Source: Spartobacteria bacterium LR76 (GTDB lineage Bacteria > Verrucomicrobiota > Verrucomicrobiia > Chthoniobacterales > Terrimicrobiaceae). Taken from it: a stretch of 64,000 nt of DNA. The notes under the pieces were generated by a model. It saw nothing but the letters and a program-made list of their open reading frames with translations. It had not been told where the DNA came from and made no database searches. Below, piece after piece: positions 35,104 through 44,042 of this stretch. Where the stretch lies: positions 1 to 64,000 of the forward strand of contig QAYZ01000012.1 of the NCBI GenBank assembly GCA_003054655.1. Direction: 5' to 3'. Numbering within the stretch: position 1 is the first letter of the stretch; every line of letters begins with the position of its first letter. A program made the translations under genes and the position numbers.

Positions 35104-35694
35104 ATGAAAAGTCTTACCGGTGTACTGATGGTGGCGAGCCTCCTTGTCGGCGGCCTGGCGAGCGCCCCGGCGCAATCGAGCGAGGATTCGTCGAACTACA
35201 GGCTTACCGCCAACGACCTGCTGGACTTCCGTGTATTTCAGGAACCCGAACTCGACGCGGTGATCCGTTTGTCGGGCGACGGGACTGCCTCCTTTCCCCT
35301 GGTCGGAAATGTGACGATCGGCGGAAAGACTGTCAGCGAGGCCGTGGATATCCTCAAGGCCCGCTACAGGGACGGCTATCTCGTCAGTCCGCAGGTAAGT
35401 CTCACCGTTCGCACCTATGCCAAGCAGCGGTTTACCGTGCTCGGGCAGGTGCAAAAACCCGGAGCCTATGAAATGCAGGGCACCGAGGCAGTCAGCCTGC
35501 TTCAGGCTATCGGTCTGGCCGGAGGCTATACCCGCATCGCCGATCCGTCGAATATCACGGTGAAGCGGCGGGAAAGTGACGGAAAGGAGCGGGTGATCCG
35601 ATTTAACGCCAAGCGTATGGCCAAGGGAGGGGACGACGCATCCTTCATGTTAAAGGCTGGAGACGTCGTATCGGTTGGGGAGTCGTTATTTTGA
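35104..35694 (+). CDS. Polysaccharide export protein (Wza-like, SLBB domain)
   Basis: A 196-residue periplasmic protein. The signal peptide (~1-24) ends near ASAPAQ. A Poly_export domain follows with YRLTANDLLDFRVFQEPELD and GDGTASFPLVGNVTIGGKT, then one SLBB domain with FTVLGQVQKPGAYEMQG and LLQAIGLAGGYTRIADPSNI. It is far shorter than E. coli Wza (~380 aa) and lacks its C-terminal helical barrel, so the outer-membrane pore is probably supplied by the beta-barrel protein encoded just upstream. No lipobox cysteine is seen. Confidence 0.9.
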   Translation: MKSLTGVLMVASLLVGGLASAPAQSSEDSSNYRLTANDLLDFRVFQEPELDAVIRLSGDGTASFPLVGNVTIGGKTVSEAVDILKARYRDGYLVSPQVSLTVRTYAKQRFTVLGQVQKPGAYEMQGTEAVSLLQAIGLAGGYTRIADPSNITVKRRESDGKERVIRFNAKRMAKGGDDASFMLKAGDVVSVGESLF

Positions 35695-35755
35695 GTTTCA
35701 TCCATCCGGGTAGAACCAAATTCTGCTGATTCTCTCAGACAAAGGGACTTGATGT

Positions 35756-38053
35756 ATGGTTAACAAAGGTGCTGAGAATAAGGACAGGAAGTCAGCGGCT
35801 CAGGTGACGCTTTTGCGCGAGCTCAGCGGGGAGGTAATTGATTTTGAAAGGCTGCTCAATCTTCTCCGAGCCAGGGCGTGGCTGGTCATCGTCGTTGCGG
35901 TCATCTTTTTTGCGGCGGCATTTGCGTACGCCCTGAGATCACCGAAGATCTACGAGTCGAGGGCTCTCATCCAGGTGGAGCAGGCGAGTCAGAACGTGGT
36001 GGACATCGATGACATTGCGCGGGAGAACCCGCAGACCACGGACTTTGTCAATACGGTCGTGCAGGCCCTGACCAGCCGAAAGCTGATGCTGCGGGTGGTG
36101 AAGGCGACCGGCCTGGATCACAATCCGGAGTTTGCCCCTCCGCGTTCAAATGGCGGGAAATACACGGATATCGAGCTGGCGGATCGTCTCGCGTCGAAGG
36201 TCTCGGCCAAGCTGCGCCGCGGCACGCGATTGATCGAGCTGACGGTTGAGGACAAGAACCCGGAGCTGGCCCAGAAAATCGCATTTTCCATCGTGCGGGA
36301 GTTCCTGCGCGAGAACTTCGACCAGAAGCTGGCTCTTTCCCGGGTCGCCAATGAATTCCTGCAGGAGGAGTCGGAGAAGCTCAAGGCGAAGCTGGAGACA
36401 TCGGAGCGAAAGCTCCAGGCCTACCGCGAGCAGAACAAGGCGGTTTCGCTGGAGGAAAGGCAGAATATCATCGTCGAAAAGCTGCGTGAACTGAACACGA
36501 AGGTCACCGAGGCCAAGAGCAAGCGGCTGCAGCTCGAGGCCGACATCGAGCAGCTCAAGCGAGTGGAAAAGGCCAATGTGGATGAACTTTTGTCCATCAA
36601 CAGCGTAAGCCAGCTCCCGCATGTGGCGGTGATCCGCGAGCAGCTCGTCAGCGCCGAGGCCGAGCTGGCAGCCTTGAAGGATCGCTATCTGCCAAAGCAT
36701 CCCAAGTACATTGCCGGAGTGACCCGCATCGCCAATCTCAAGCAGGCGCTGGATAGTGAAGTCAAACAGGCGGGCGAGACGCTCAGCCGGCTCTACGAGG
36801 CCTCCCGGGAATCGGAGATGAAGCTGGAGACCGCGCTGCAGGAGCAGGAAGAAAGGGCTCTGGAACTCGACAAGGTCGCCATTCCCTACAACGTTCTCCA
36901 GCGTGATGTGGAGTCGGACCGTGCCCTTTACGAGTCTGTCACGAAGCGGCTCAAGGAGACCGCGATCACGCAGGGAGTCGAGCAGCCTCCGTTCCGGATC
37001 ATCGAGGAGCCGATGGTTCCGAGCGCTCCGGCGAAGCCCCGGGTAAAGGTGATCCTGGCCGCCGGGCTGTTGCTTGGCGTGATGGCCGGGGTCGGACTCG
37101 TTTTTGTCCTGGATCTGCTCGATCATTCGTTGCGCACGGTCGACGAGGCGGAGAGTTTTCTCGACCTGCCCGCCCTGGCAGCCATTCCGGAGAAAAGGAT
37201 CGAGACGGTCTTGAATCAGGTCGGCGAGGCGATCCGGGAGAAGAAGCTTTCAAAAATTCCCCAGGAGATCGCGGGCAAAGGCGTCGTTGAACCCGTGCGC
37301 AAATTTCTTAATGCCCGGGAAGCCACCGCACAGGCCAAGCGCCACCCTCTCGTCTTCATCGATGATCCCGCCTCGCTGCAGGCCGAGGCCATTCGCACGC
37401 TGCGGACCTCCCTTTCCCTGCTGGGAAAACAGGAGACGCGCCGGACCTTCCTCTTTGCCAGCTCCATCCCCGAGGAAGGAAAGACCTTTACCTCGCTCAA
37501 CTTCGCGCATTCCCTCGCCCAGCAGGGATTGCGCACGGTCATCATCGACGCCGACCTGCGAAAGCCGCGTCTGAAAGCCGACCTGCTCCCGGAGGAAGGC
37601 GATATCTCCGGACTGACCAACTACCTGAGCGGCACGGCGACACTGACGGAGGTGGTGAAAAAGACGCCGTACGAAAACCTGTTTCTCCTTCCCGGGGGCC
37701 ATCGGGCGCCCAACCCGGCGGAGCTGCTGAACGAGGACGATTTCCAAAAGATGCTGGATGAGTTGCTGAAATCCTATGATCGGATCGTGGTGGATACCGC
37801 GCCGGTGAATGCGGTGAGCGATGTGCTGCTGATCGCAAACTGCATCCAGACGACCTGCCTGGTCGTGCACGCCGGGAGGACGCCGAAAAAGGCGGTGCTC
37901 CGAGCCGTTCGGCAACTGCAGAAGACGGGCGCGCGGCTGGGCGGCTTCGTTTTCAATCGGCTGCCCGTCGGGGGGCAAAGCGCAGGCTACTACTACTATT
38001 ACTACGGAGGAGATTACGCGAAGAACGGCGTCTATGGAGCCAAGGCCGGCTGA
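35756..38053 (+). CDS. Polysaccharide co-polymerase / tyrosine autokinase (Wzc-like)
   Basis: A 765-residue bacterial tyrosine kinase with a Wzz domain. First membrane helix ~40-62, long periplasmic coiled coil (~170-400), second helix ~425-450, then a cytosolic BY-kinase. Walker A is ASSIPEEGKTFTS, Walker A' VIIDADLRKPRL, and Walker B RIVVDTAPV. The C-terminal tail has a tyrosine cluster of six consecutive Tyr (745-750) plus Tyr754 and Tyr760, the autophosphorylation sites typical of Wzc. It controls chain length and export with the Wza-like protein. No Wzb-type phosphatase is encoded nearby. Confidence 0.93.
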   Translation: MVNKGAENKDRKSAAQVTLLRELSGEVIDFERLLNLLRARAWLVIVVAVIFFAAAFAYALRSPKIYESRALIQVEQASQNVVDIDDIARENPQTTDFVNTVVQALTSRKLMLRVVKATGLDHNPEFAPPRSNGGKYTDIELADRLASKVSAKLRRGTRLIELTVEDKNPELAQKIAFSIVREFLRENFDQKLALSRVANEFLQEESEKLKAKLETSERKLQAYREQNKAVSLEERQNIIVEKLRELNTKVTEAKSKRLQLEADIEQLKRVEKANVDELLSINSVSQLPHVAVIREQLVSAEAELAALKDRYLPKHPKYIAGVTRIANLKQALDSEVKQAGETLSRLYEASRESEMKLETALQEQEERALELDKVAIPYNVLQRDVESDRALYESVTKRLKETAITQGVEQPPFRIIEEPMVPSAPAKPRVKVILAAGLLLGVMAGVGLVFVLDLLDHSLRTVDEAESFLDLPALAAIPEKRIETVLNQVGEAIREKKLSKIPQEIAGKGVVEPVRKFLNAREATAQAKRHPLVFIDDPASLQAEAIRTLRTSLSLLGKQETRRTFLFASSIPEEGKTFTSLNFAHSLAQQGLRTVIIDADLRKPRLKADLLPEEGDISGLTNYLSGTATLTEVVKKTPYENLFLLPGGHRAPNPAELLNEDDFQKMLDELLKSYDRIVVDTAPVNAVSDVLLIANCIQTTCLVVHAGRTPKKAVLRAVRQLQKTGARLGGFVFNRLPVGGQSAGYYYYYYGGDYAKNGVYGAKAG

Positions 38054-38298
38054 TCCGGCGTGCACAAGCATCCTTTGCGGAGAAGACAATACGATATGCC
38101 CAGATTGGGAGAAGAGCTTTACCTGCATGGTCTGGAACATGGTTCCAGGCCAGGGGCGGCAGCGTGTCCTGGCGAGCAAGATGGACGAGGAAGAGATTTC
38201 CTTCAGCCCTTAGGACGGAGCATAGACATGTTTTTACCCCTTTTTGCAACCGGTGGCTCAAGCCGAAAACAGAAAGCATCAACGAGTGGGAGGGTAGA

Positions 38299-39810
38299 AT
38301 GAGCGGATCCACTTTGACAGGCGAACCGAAGCCTGAGGTCCGGGAAAAAGAGACCGAGGTTTACTCGCGATTTGTGCCGCGGGAGACCCGGCATCGCTAT
38401 GAGGAGATATGTCGCTTCAGCCTGGTTCTGACCGACGCGATCTCGATCATTGGCGGTCTCGTGGCGGCCTTTTACCTCCGGTTCCTCCTCCCGCAGAACG
38501 TCTTTCCCGAGGGCTGGCTGTTCGCGCCGGATGAGGCCGTGACCATCAAGTATTACCTCCAGAGCATGGTGCTCGGCGGGAGCCTGCTGGTTGCGCTGTT
38601 TCTCTTCGGGCGTGCGTATCAAGGCAATACGCTTTTGCGATTTCGGCGGTCCTTTCCGATCATAGTGAAGGCGCTGCTGATCTGGCTGATTGTATTTCCC
38701 GGCATCACGCTGGTGCTGGAGTTTGACGATCGAATCAGCCGGGTCTACGTGGTGGTTTCCTTTTTCAGCCTGATGACGACGGTGCTGCTGGGCCGGTTCA
38801 TCGTGCAGCGGCTGCTGAGCGCCTTTGGCTACACTGCGGCGTTCCGGCAGAGGCTGTTGTTTGTGGACTGGACAAAGAACTCGGAACGGCTCGCCGAAGC
38901 CATTTCGAGAGACCCATGGCATCCCTACGATGTGATCGGCTGTGCTCCGTCCTCGGCGAATCGATTTACTCAAAACCCGCCGCCACAGCTCCAGACCCTG
39001 GGGAGCTACAGCGAAGTGTCGGTTCTCGCCGAGCTTGGTCTGCTGGACATCGTCGTCCTGGCGGATGGGAATCGCAGCGAGCAGGATGTCATGGCGCTGG
39101 CCCGGGAGTGCGAGAAGAACATGGTGCAGTTCATGGTCATCCCGTCTGGATTTCAAATCCTGCTGTCTGGCCTGCAGCTCACGACGGTGAGCAGTGTGCC
39201 GCTGCTCGGGGTGACCCAGCTCCCGCTGGACTATCCCGTGAATGCGACGATGAAGCGCATCGTCGACATCTGCGGTGCGTTGTTTGGGTGCATGGTCAGC
39301 TTCCCCATCATCGCCGTCTTTGCCCTCCTCGTTTATTTGGAATCTCCCGGCCCGGTGTTTTATCGGCAGGTGCGCGTGGGACGCCGCGGGCGGAATTTCG
39401 AGATCATCAAGATCCGCAGCATGAAGCTCGATGCGGAAAAGGAGTCTGGTGCGCGCTGGGCCTCAAAAAGCGATGACCGACGATTGAAAATCGGCACGTT
39501 CATGCGCCGTTGGAATATTGATGAGCTGCCGCAATTCTGGAATGTGCTCAAGGGTGACCTCAGCCTCGTGGGTCCGCGCCCCGAGCGCCCGGAGTTGATC
39601 AAGCAGTTCCGCGAGACCGTTCCGTTTTACAATGCCCGCCATAATATCGTGCCGGGCATGACGGGCTGGGCTGCGGTAAACGGCTTCCGCGGCGACACGG
39701 ACCTGAACGAGCGCATCCGCTGCGATATCTACTACATCGAGAACTGGAGTCCGATCCTGGATCTCCAGATCATGCTCATGACGTTCTTTCGCTGGGAGGG
39801 TGCGGCATGA
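38299..39810 (+). CDS. Undecaprenyl-phosphate glycosyl-1-phosphate transferase (WbaP/WcaJ-like)
   Basis: A 503-residue priming transferase that puts the first sugar phosphate on undecaprenyl phosphate. About four or five N-terminal membrane helices precede a CoA-binding-like soluble domain, a further helix at ~320-345, and the bacterial sugar transferase domain: KRIVDICGALFGC, ESPGPVFYRQVRVGRRGR, KIRSM and LPQFWNVLKGDLSLVGPRPERPE. The ATG at 38299 has GGGAGGG seven bases upstream; longer in-frame starts look non-coding. The 245-base gap after wzc holds nothing else recognisable. Confidence 0.92.
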   Translation: MSGSTLTGEPKPEVREKETEVYSRFVPRETRHRYEEICRFSLVLTDAISIIGGLVAAFYLRFLLPQNVFPEGWLFAPDEAVTIKYYLQSMVLGGSLLVALFLFGRAYQGNTLLRFRRSFPIIVKALLIWLIVFPGITLVLEFDDRISRVYVVVSFFSLMTTVLLGRFIVQRLLSAFGYTAAFRQRLLFVDWTKNSERLAEAISRDPWHPYDVIGCAPSSANRFTQNPPPQLQTLGSYSEVSVLAELGLLDIVVLADGNRSEQDVMALARECEKNMVQFMVIPSGFQILLSGLQLTTVSSVPLLGVTQLPLDYPVNATMKRIVDICGALFGCMVSFPIIAVFALLVYLESPGPVFYRQVRVGRRGRNFEIIKIRSMKLDAEKESGARWASKSDDRRLKIGTFMRRWNIDELPQFWNVLKGDLSLVGPRPERPELIKQFRETVPFYNARHNIVPGMTGWAAVNGFRGDTDLNERIRCDIYYIENWSPILDLQIMLMTFFRWEGAA

Positions 39811-39894
39811 TGGCATCTGACTTGCTCTCCGAGGCGACGCATGGAGAGGGGCAGGCCGTGGGGCTTTAGGGATTTTGGTTGGGGAACATAAGAG

Positions 39895-40662
39895 ATGAAT
39901 ATCACCTCATTGGGGCAAACCGGGTTTCTTATCGAGTCGGGAACGACTCGTGTGCTGGTGGACCCGTATCTTTACGACTCTGTGGCGGATACCTATGGCT
40001 CCGTCTTTGCCCGCATGGTGCCTGCTCCCCTGCCTCCCGAGGAGCTGACCGGCATCGATTGGATTCTCCTCACTCACGCCCATCTGGATCACACCGATCC
40101 GCAATCCCTGACGGCACTTCTCGCCGTTAATCCGCAGGTCAGGGTGATGGCTCCGCCGGAGTCGCGCGCCATCCTCGCGGATCTCGGCATCGCCGGGGTG
40201 ACGCCTCCCCCGATCGAGGCGACGCCACTCTCGGATGATCTTTGCGTGCGGAGCGTGCCTGCGGCGCATACGGAACTGCGCCGGGCGGAAAACGGGGAGG
40301 TGCAGGATTGCGGCTATCTGCTGAAAAGCAGCGACGGCCGGTCGGTCTATCACGCAGGCGATACGATCCCGCACGTCGAGATCTTTGCCAGCCTGGAGGG
40401 AGAGACAATCGATCTCGCCCTTTTGCCGGTCAACGAGCGCAATTTCTTCCGGGATGAGGCCGGCATCATTGGCAACATGTCCGTGCGCGAAGCCTTTCAA
40501 ATGGCGGACCGGTTGCAGGCCCGAGCTGTCACCCCGACGCATTGGGAGCTTTTTGCCGCCAACTCCACGCCACGCGAGGAGATCGAGATGGGCTATCGTA
40601 TTGCCTCGCCCTCGAGCCGCCTGGAGGTGATTGCGTCCGGGGAAACTCTTCAACTGACATAA
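39895..40662 (+). CDS. Metallo-beta-lactamase-fold hydrolase (UlaG-like)
   Basis: A 255-residue MBL-fold enzyme. It starts MNITSLGQTGFLIESG and has the metal motif THAHLDHTDP (His61, His63, Asp65, His66), AAHTELR, and HAGDTIPH. This resembles UlaG, a lactonase for L-ascorbate-6-phosphate, though substrates vary widely. No signal peptide, so cytosolic. One base separates it from the cytidylyltransferase gene; the pair probably acts in synthesis or housekeeping of an unusual activated sugar (inference). Confidence 0.8.
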   Translation: MNITSLGQTGFLIESGTTRVLVDPYLYDSVADTYGSVFARMVPAPLPPEELTGIDWILLTHAHLDHTDPQSLTALLAVNPQVRVMAPPESRAILADLGIAGVTPPPIEATPLSDDLCVRSVPAAHTELRRAENGEVQDCGYLLKSSDGRSVYHAGDTIPHVEIFASLEGETIDLALLPVNERNFFRDEAGIIGNMSVREAFQMADRLQARAVTPTHWELFAANSTPREEIEMGYRIASPSSRLEVIASGETLQLT

Positions 40663-40663
40663 A

Positions 40664-41338
40664 ATGATCGCACTCCTTCCGATGAAAGCGCACAGCGCGC
40701 GAGTCTCCGGCAAAAACTTCCGACCATTTGCGGGCAAACCGCTCTTCCGGTGGATTCTCGACACCCTCGTCAGTCTGCCCGAGATCGAGAAAGTCGTCAT
40801 CAATACGGACGCACGCGAGATCCTCGCCCAAAACGGGCTGACGGATGGCGGCAAGATCCTCATCCGGGATCGCAAGCCGGAGATCTGCGGTGATTTTGTC
40901 AGCATGAACCTGGTGCTCCAGGACGACATCGAAGCCATCGAGTCCGATGCCTACCTGATGACGCACACGACCAACCCGCTGCTGGGTGCTCCGACCATCG
41001 AGGGAGCCATCAGCGCCTTTCGCGACGCGCAGGCGGCAGGCGCGGCGGACAGTCTCTTCACGGTGAACAAGTTCCAGACCCGGTTTTACCGCGCGGATGC
41101 GAGTCCGGTGAATCACGATCCGAAGAACCTCATCCGCACCCAGGATCTGGAGCCCTGGTTCGAAGAGAATTCCAATCTCTACATTTTCACCCGGGAGAGC
41201 TTTGCAAAGACGCAGGCTCGCATCGGGGAACGTCCGCTGCTCTTCGAGACGCCGCGAGCCGAGTCGGCTGATATCGACGATCAAGAGGGCTGGGACATCG
41301 CCGAAATCATGGCGCTGGCGACGCTCAAGAAAGGATAG
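40664..41338 (+). CDS. Acylneuraminate-type cytidylyltransferase (CMP-sugar synthetase)
   Basis: A 224-residue nucleotidyltransferase of the CMP-NeuAc/CMP-Kdo synthetase family. The activation motif reads LLPMKAHSARVSGKNFRPFAGKPL (residues 4-27), a variant of the usual PARGGSKRIPxKN. HTTNPLL follows at about residue 105. It would make a CMP-activated sugar from CTP. No NeuB, NeuC or KdsA-like gene is in the window, so the sugar cannot be named. It begins one base after the MBL gene stop and is followed by a GT2 gene five bases on. Confidence 0.82.
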   Translation: MIALLPMKAHSARVSGKNFRPFAGKPLFRWILDTLVSLPEIEKVVINTDAREILAQNGLTDGGKILIRDRKPEICGDFVSMNLVLQDDIEAIESDAYLMTHTTNPLLGAPTIEGAISAFRDAQAAGAADSLFTVNKFQTRFYRADASPVNHDPKNLIRTQDLEPWFEENSNLYIFTRESFAKTQARIGERPLLFETPRAESADIDDQEGWDIAEIMALATLKKG

Positions 41339-41343
41339 GACAT

Positions 41344-42288
41344 ATGATGCTCGCGCAGGATTCCGCAGCTCTTACGCCTCGCCGCCCGGGATTCGCCGGG
41401 CCCATCCCCCTGGTGAGCATTATCATCCGAACATATAATGAATCGAAGCATCTCGGCGCGGCCTTGCGGGCCGTGGGCGTCCAGGCGATGGCCGGGCGTC
41501 CGCCGGTGGAGGTCATCGTGGTTGATTCCGGGTCGACTGATGGCACCCGGGAGATCGCACTCGCGGCGGGAGCCCGCGTGATCGGGATCGACAAGAGCGA
41601 GTTTACCTTTGGGCGTTCGCTCAACCGGGGCTGCGAAGCAGCGCGCGGGGAGTTCCTCGTCTTTATCAGCGGACACTGCATTCCGGTCGAAGAAAACTGG
41701 CTGGAGCAGATGATCGCTCCTTTTGCCGATCCCGGCATTGTGATGACCTACGGGCGGCAGGTCGGAGCCGAGACGACCAAGTTCAGCGAAGCCCGGGTCT
41801 ACGAGAAGTACTACCCGAATGGCCCGGCGAGCCAGTCCGAAATTTTTTGCAATAATGCCAACTGCGCCGTCCGCCGGTCGGTCTGGAGGAGGTTTCGCTT
41901 CGATGAAACCCTCACCGGACTCGAGGACATGGACCTGGGGCGCAAAGTCGTGGACGCTGGATTCCATATTGCCTATTCCCCCGGCGCGCCGGTGATTCAC
42001 ATTCACGACGAGACCTGGCCCCAGGTGCGGCGCCGCTACGAGAGGGAGGCCATCGCGCTGCGCCGGATTGCTCCGGAGTTTCACCTCAGCCCGATTGATG
42101 CGATCGGCTGCTTTCTGACGGGTGTCCTTCAGGACATGCTGGCGGCGCTCAAGAGTCCGGCTGCGTGGGGGCACATGGGTTCGATCGTGCTCTACCGCTT
42201 CAATCAATATCTGGGCAGTTGGCTGGGGGGACGTCCCCACCGCGAGCTCAGCCGCAAGGAAAAACTCCGTTACTTCTACCCTGTCTGA
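41344..42288 (+). CDS. Family 2 glycosyltransferase
   Basis: A 314-residue GT-A-fold transferase. It shows PLVSIIIRTYNESKHLGAAL, the nucleotide-binding VEVIVVDSGSTDGTREIA, a degenerate DxD region reading FISGHCIPVEENW, and the acceptor-side FDETLTGLEDMDLGRKVVDAG. A hydrophobic patch near ~240 suggests membrane association. GGATAGGA just upstream of the ATG is a good ribosome binding site. It lies in the middle of the CMP-sugar-like sub-cluster, nine bases before the dehydrogenase gene. Confidence 0.9.
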   Translation: MMLAQDSAALTPRRPGFAGPIPLVSIIIRTYNESKHLGAALRAVGVQAMAGRPPVEVIVVDSGSTDGTREIALAAGARVIGIDKSEFTFGRSLNRGCEAARGEFLVFISGHCIPVEENWLEQMIAPFADPGIVMTYGRQVGAETTKFSEARVYEKYYPNGPASQSEIFCNNANCAVRRSVWRRFRFDETLTGLEDMDLGRKVVDAGFHIAYSPGAPVIHIHDETWPQVRRRYEREAIALRRIAPEFHLSPIDAIGCFLTGVLQDMLAALKSPAAWGHMGSIVLYRFNQYLGSWLGGRPHRELSRKEKLRYFYPV

Positions 42289-42296
42289 CACCCTTC

Positions 42297-43226
42297 ATGA
42301 CCAAGATACTCTGTACCTGCCCTCCGATGATCCGCGCCATCGACTCGTTGCAAGACGAGTTCAGCCAACGCGACGCCGAGGTGTTTTGCCCCACCTTTCG
42401 CCAGGTAATGACGGAAGACGAACTCGTCGGCCTGGTGTCGGAATACGACGGCTGGATCATCGGCGATGATCCAGCGAGTGCACGGGTGCTCGAAGCCGGC
42501 CGGGCCGGGCGGCTGCGTGCCGCCGTGCGATGGGGCATCGGCACGGACAATGTGGATTTTGAGGCAGCGCGCGCGCTCGGTTTCGACATCACAAACACGC
42601 CAGGGATGTTCAACGAGGAGGTTTCCGATGTTGCACTCGGGTACGTGATCGGAGTGGCGAGGGATTTGTTCCTGATCGACCGCGGCGTGCGCGCCGGGGC
42701 GTGGCCCAAGCCGCCCGGCCTGTCGCTTTACGGCAAGACGGTGGCTCTGGCCGGATTTGGAAATATCGGTCGGTCTACGGCTCGCAAGCTTCTGGCGTTT
42801 GGAATGAAGGTCATCGCCTATGATCCTTTTTACAACCCGGTGGCGGACTTGCCCGTGGAGAATGCCGCCTGGCCCGAGCGTATCGAGGAGGCGGACTTTA
42901 TCGTCCTGACCTGTGCGCTGACCGAGTCGAGCCGGCACATGCTCGATGCGTCTGTCCTCGAGAAGGCCAAACCCGGCGTGCTGGTGGTGAATGTGGGCCG
43001 GGGTCCGCTGATCGACGAGCGGGCTTTGGGCGCGGCATTGGAATCCGGCAAGGTCGCCGCGGCGGCCCTGGATGTCTTCGAAGAGGAGCCGCTCCCGGAA
43101 GCATCGCCGTTGCGCGGCTTCGAACGCTGTATTTTCGGGTCGCACAATAGCTCGAACACCATCGAGGGAGTCCGGCGGACTTCGCAGCGCGCCATCGAAC
43201 TGCTCTTCGAGAGGCTCGGAGTCTGA
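42297..43226 (+). CDS. D-2-hydroxyacid dehydrogenase (phosphoglycerate-dehydrogenase-like)
   Basis: A 309-residue NAD-dependent dehydrogenase. The Rossmann motif is GFGNIGRSTARKL, the conserved Arg lies in RWGIGTDNVDFEAA, and the catalytic His region reads FGSHNSSNTIEG near the C-terminus. It lacks the ACT domain of housekeeping SerA. In this setting it may oxidise or reduce a hydroxyacid precursor of the activated sugar or a decorating acid; that is inference. The ATG at 42297 gives the conserved MTKILCTCPPM start. The SDR gene follows after two bases. Confidence 0.88.
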   Translation: MTKILCTCPPMIRAIDSLQDEFSQRDAEVFCPTFRQVMTEDELVGLVSEYDGWIIGDDPASARVLEAGRAGRLRAAVRWGIGTDNVDFEAARALGFDITNTPGMFNEEVSDVALGYVIGVARDLFLIDRGVRAGAWPKPPGLSLYGKTVALAGFGNIGRSTARKLLAFGMKVIAYDPFYNPVADLPVENAAWPERIEEADFIVLTCALTESSRHMLDASVLEKAKPGVLVVNVGRGPLIDERALGAALESGKVAAAALDVFEEEPLPEASPLRGFERCIFGSHNSSNTIEGVRRTSQRAIELLFERLGV

Positions 43227-43228
43227 TT

Positions 43229-43972
43229 ATGAAAGAAGCTGTCATCATCACAGGAGCCTTGGGCGGCATTGGGCGCGCCCTTTGCGAGGAGTTTCACGCT
43301 CATGGATTTTATGTCGTGGCCCTGGATCGCTCGGCTGGCTCCGTGGCTGCTCACGATGTGCGTCAATGCGATATCCGGGAGCTGGCGGTCGACGCTGGGA
43401 AGCGTCTGCGACTGGCCGAGGACATCGGAGCGTTGCTTGATGCGGAGGGCTGCGCGCTCGCGGGCCTGATCAACAATGCCGCGATCCAGATCCTCGGCGG
43501 AGTGACCACTTTGAGCGAGCGGCAGTGGAGGGAAACGCTGGAGACCAACCTGCTGGCGCCGTTCTTCCTCGCGCAGGCCTTCCTTCCCCGCCTGGAAGCC
43601 TCCCATGGTGCCGTCATCAACATATCGAGCATCCATGAGAAACTGACCAAGACCGGCTTCGTGGCATATGCCACCTCCAAGTCCGCATTGTCTGGACTCA
43701 CCCGAGCCATGGCTGTCGACCTCGGTTCTCGAGTGAGGGTGAATGCGATCTGCCCGGCAGCGATTCATACCCCGATGCTTGAGGCCGGATTTGCGGAAAA
43801 ACCGGAGGCGTTCACGGCCTTGCATGAGGCGCACCCCTCTGGTCGGATAGGCACTCCGGATGAGGTGGCTCAACTGGCGCGGTATCTGGTCTCGGACGCT
43901 CCCCCGTTCCTTACAGGCTCGTGCCTGGGGCTGGATGGCGGTATCGCGGGACGTCTCCACGACCCGGTGTAG
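43229..43972 (+). CDS. Short-chain dehydrogenase/reductase
   Basis: A 247-residue classical SDR. The cofactor motif is TGALGGIGRAL (residues 8-18), with INNAAIQ near 80, the Ser region in INISSIHEKL, and the catalytic YATSKSAL. The C-terminus reads FLTGSCLGLDGGIAG. It probably interconverts a ketone and hydroxyl on a sugar or acid intermediate, paired with the dehydrogenase two bases upstream. The 70 bases before the flippase gene hold nothing else convincing. Confidence 0.9.
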   Translation: MKEAVIITGALGGIGRALCEEFHAHGFYVVALDRSAGSVAAHDVRQCDIRELAVDAGKRLRLAEDIGALLDAEGCALAGLINNAAIQILGGVTTLSERQWRETLETNLLAPFFLAQAFLPRLEASHGAVINISSIHEKLTKTGFVAYATSKSALSGLTRAMAVDLGSRVRVNAICPAAIHTPMLEAGFAEKPEAFTALHEAHPSGRIGTPDEVAQLARYLVSDAPPFLTGSCLGLDGGIAGRLHDPV

Positions 43973-44042
43973 CCATGCCTGATGGCGTGCCTTTTGCGCG
44001 CCTGACCGTCCGCATCAAGACAGAAACCAAGATCGCCCAGCC

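Noticed and set aside
38060-38302. An 80-codon frame between the Wzc-like and priming transferase genes
   Set aside because: No ribosome binding site, no domain, and it overlaps the start of the transferase gene; composition is not distinguishable from chance.
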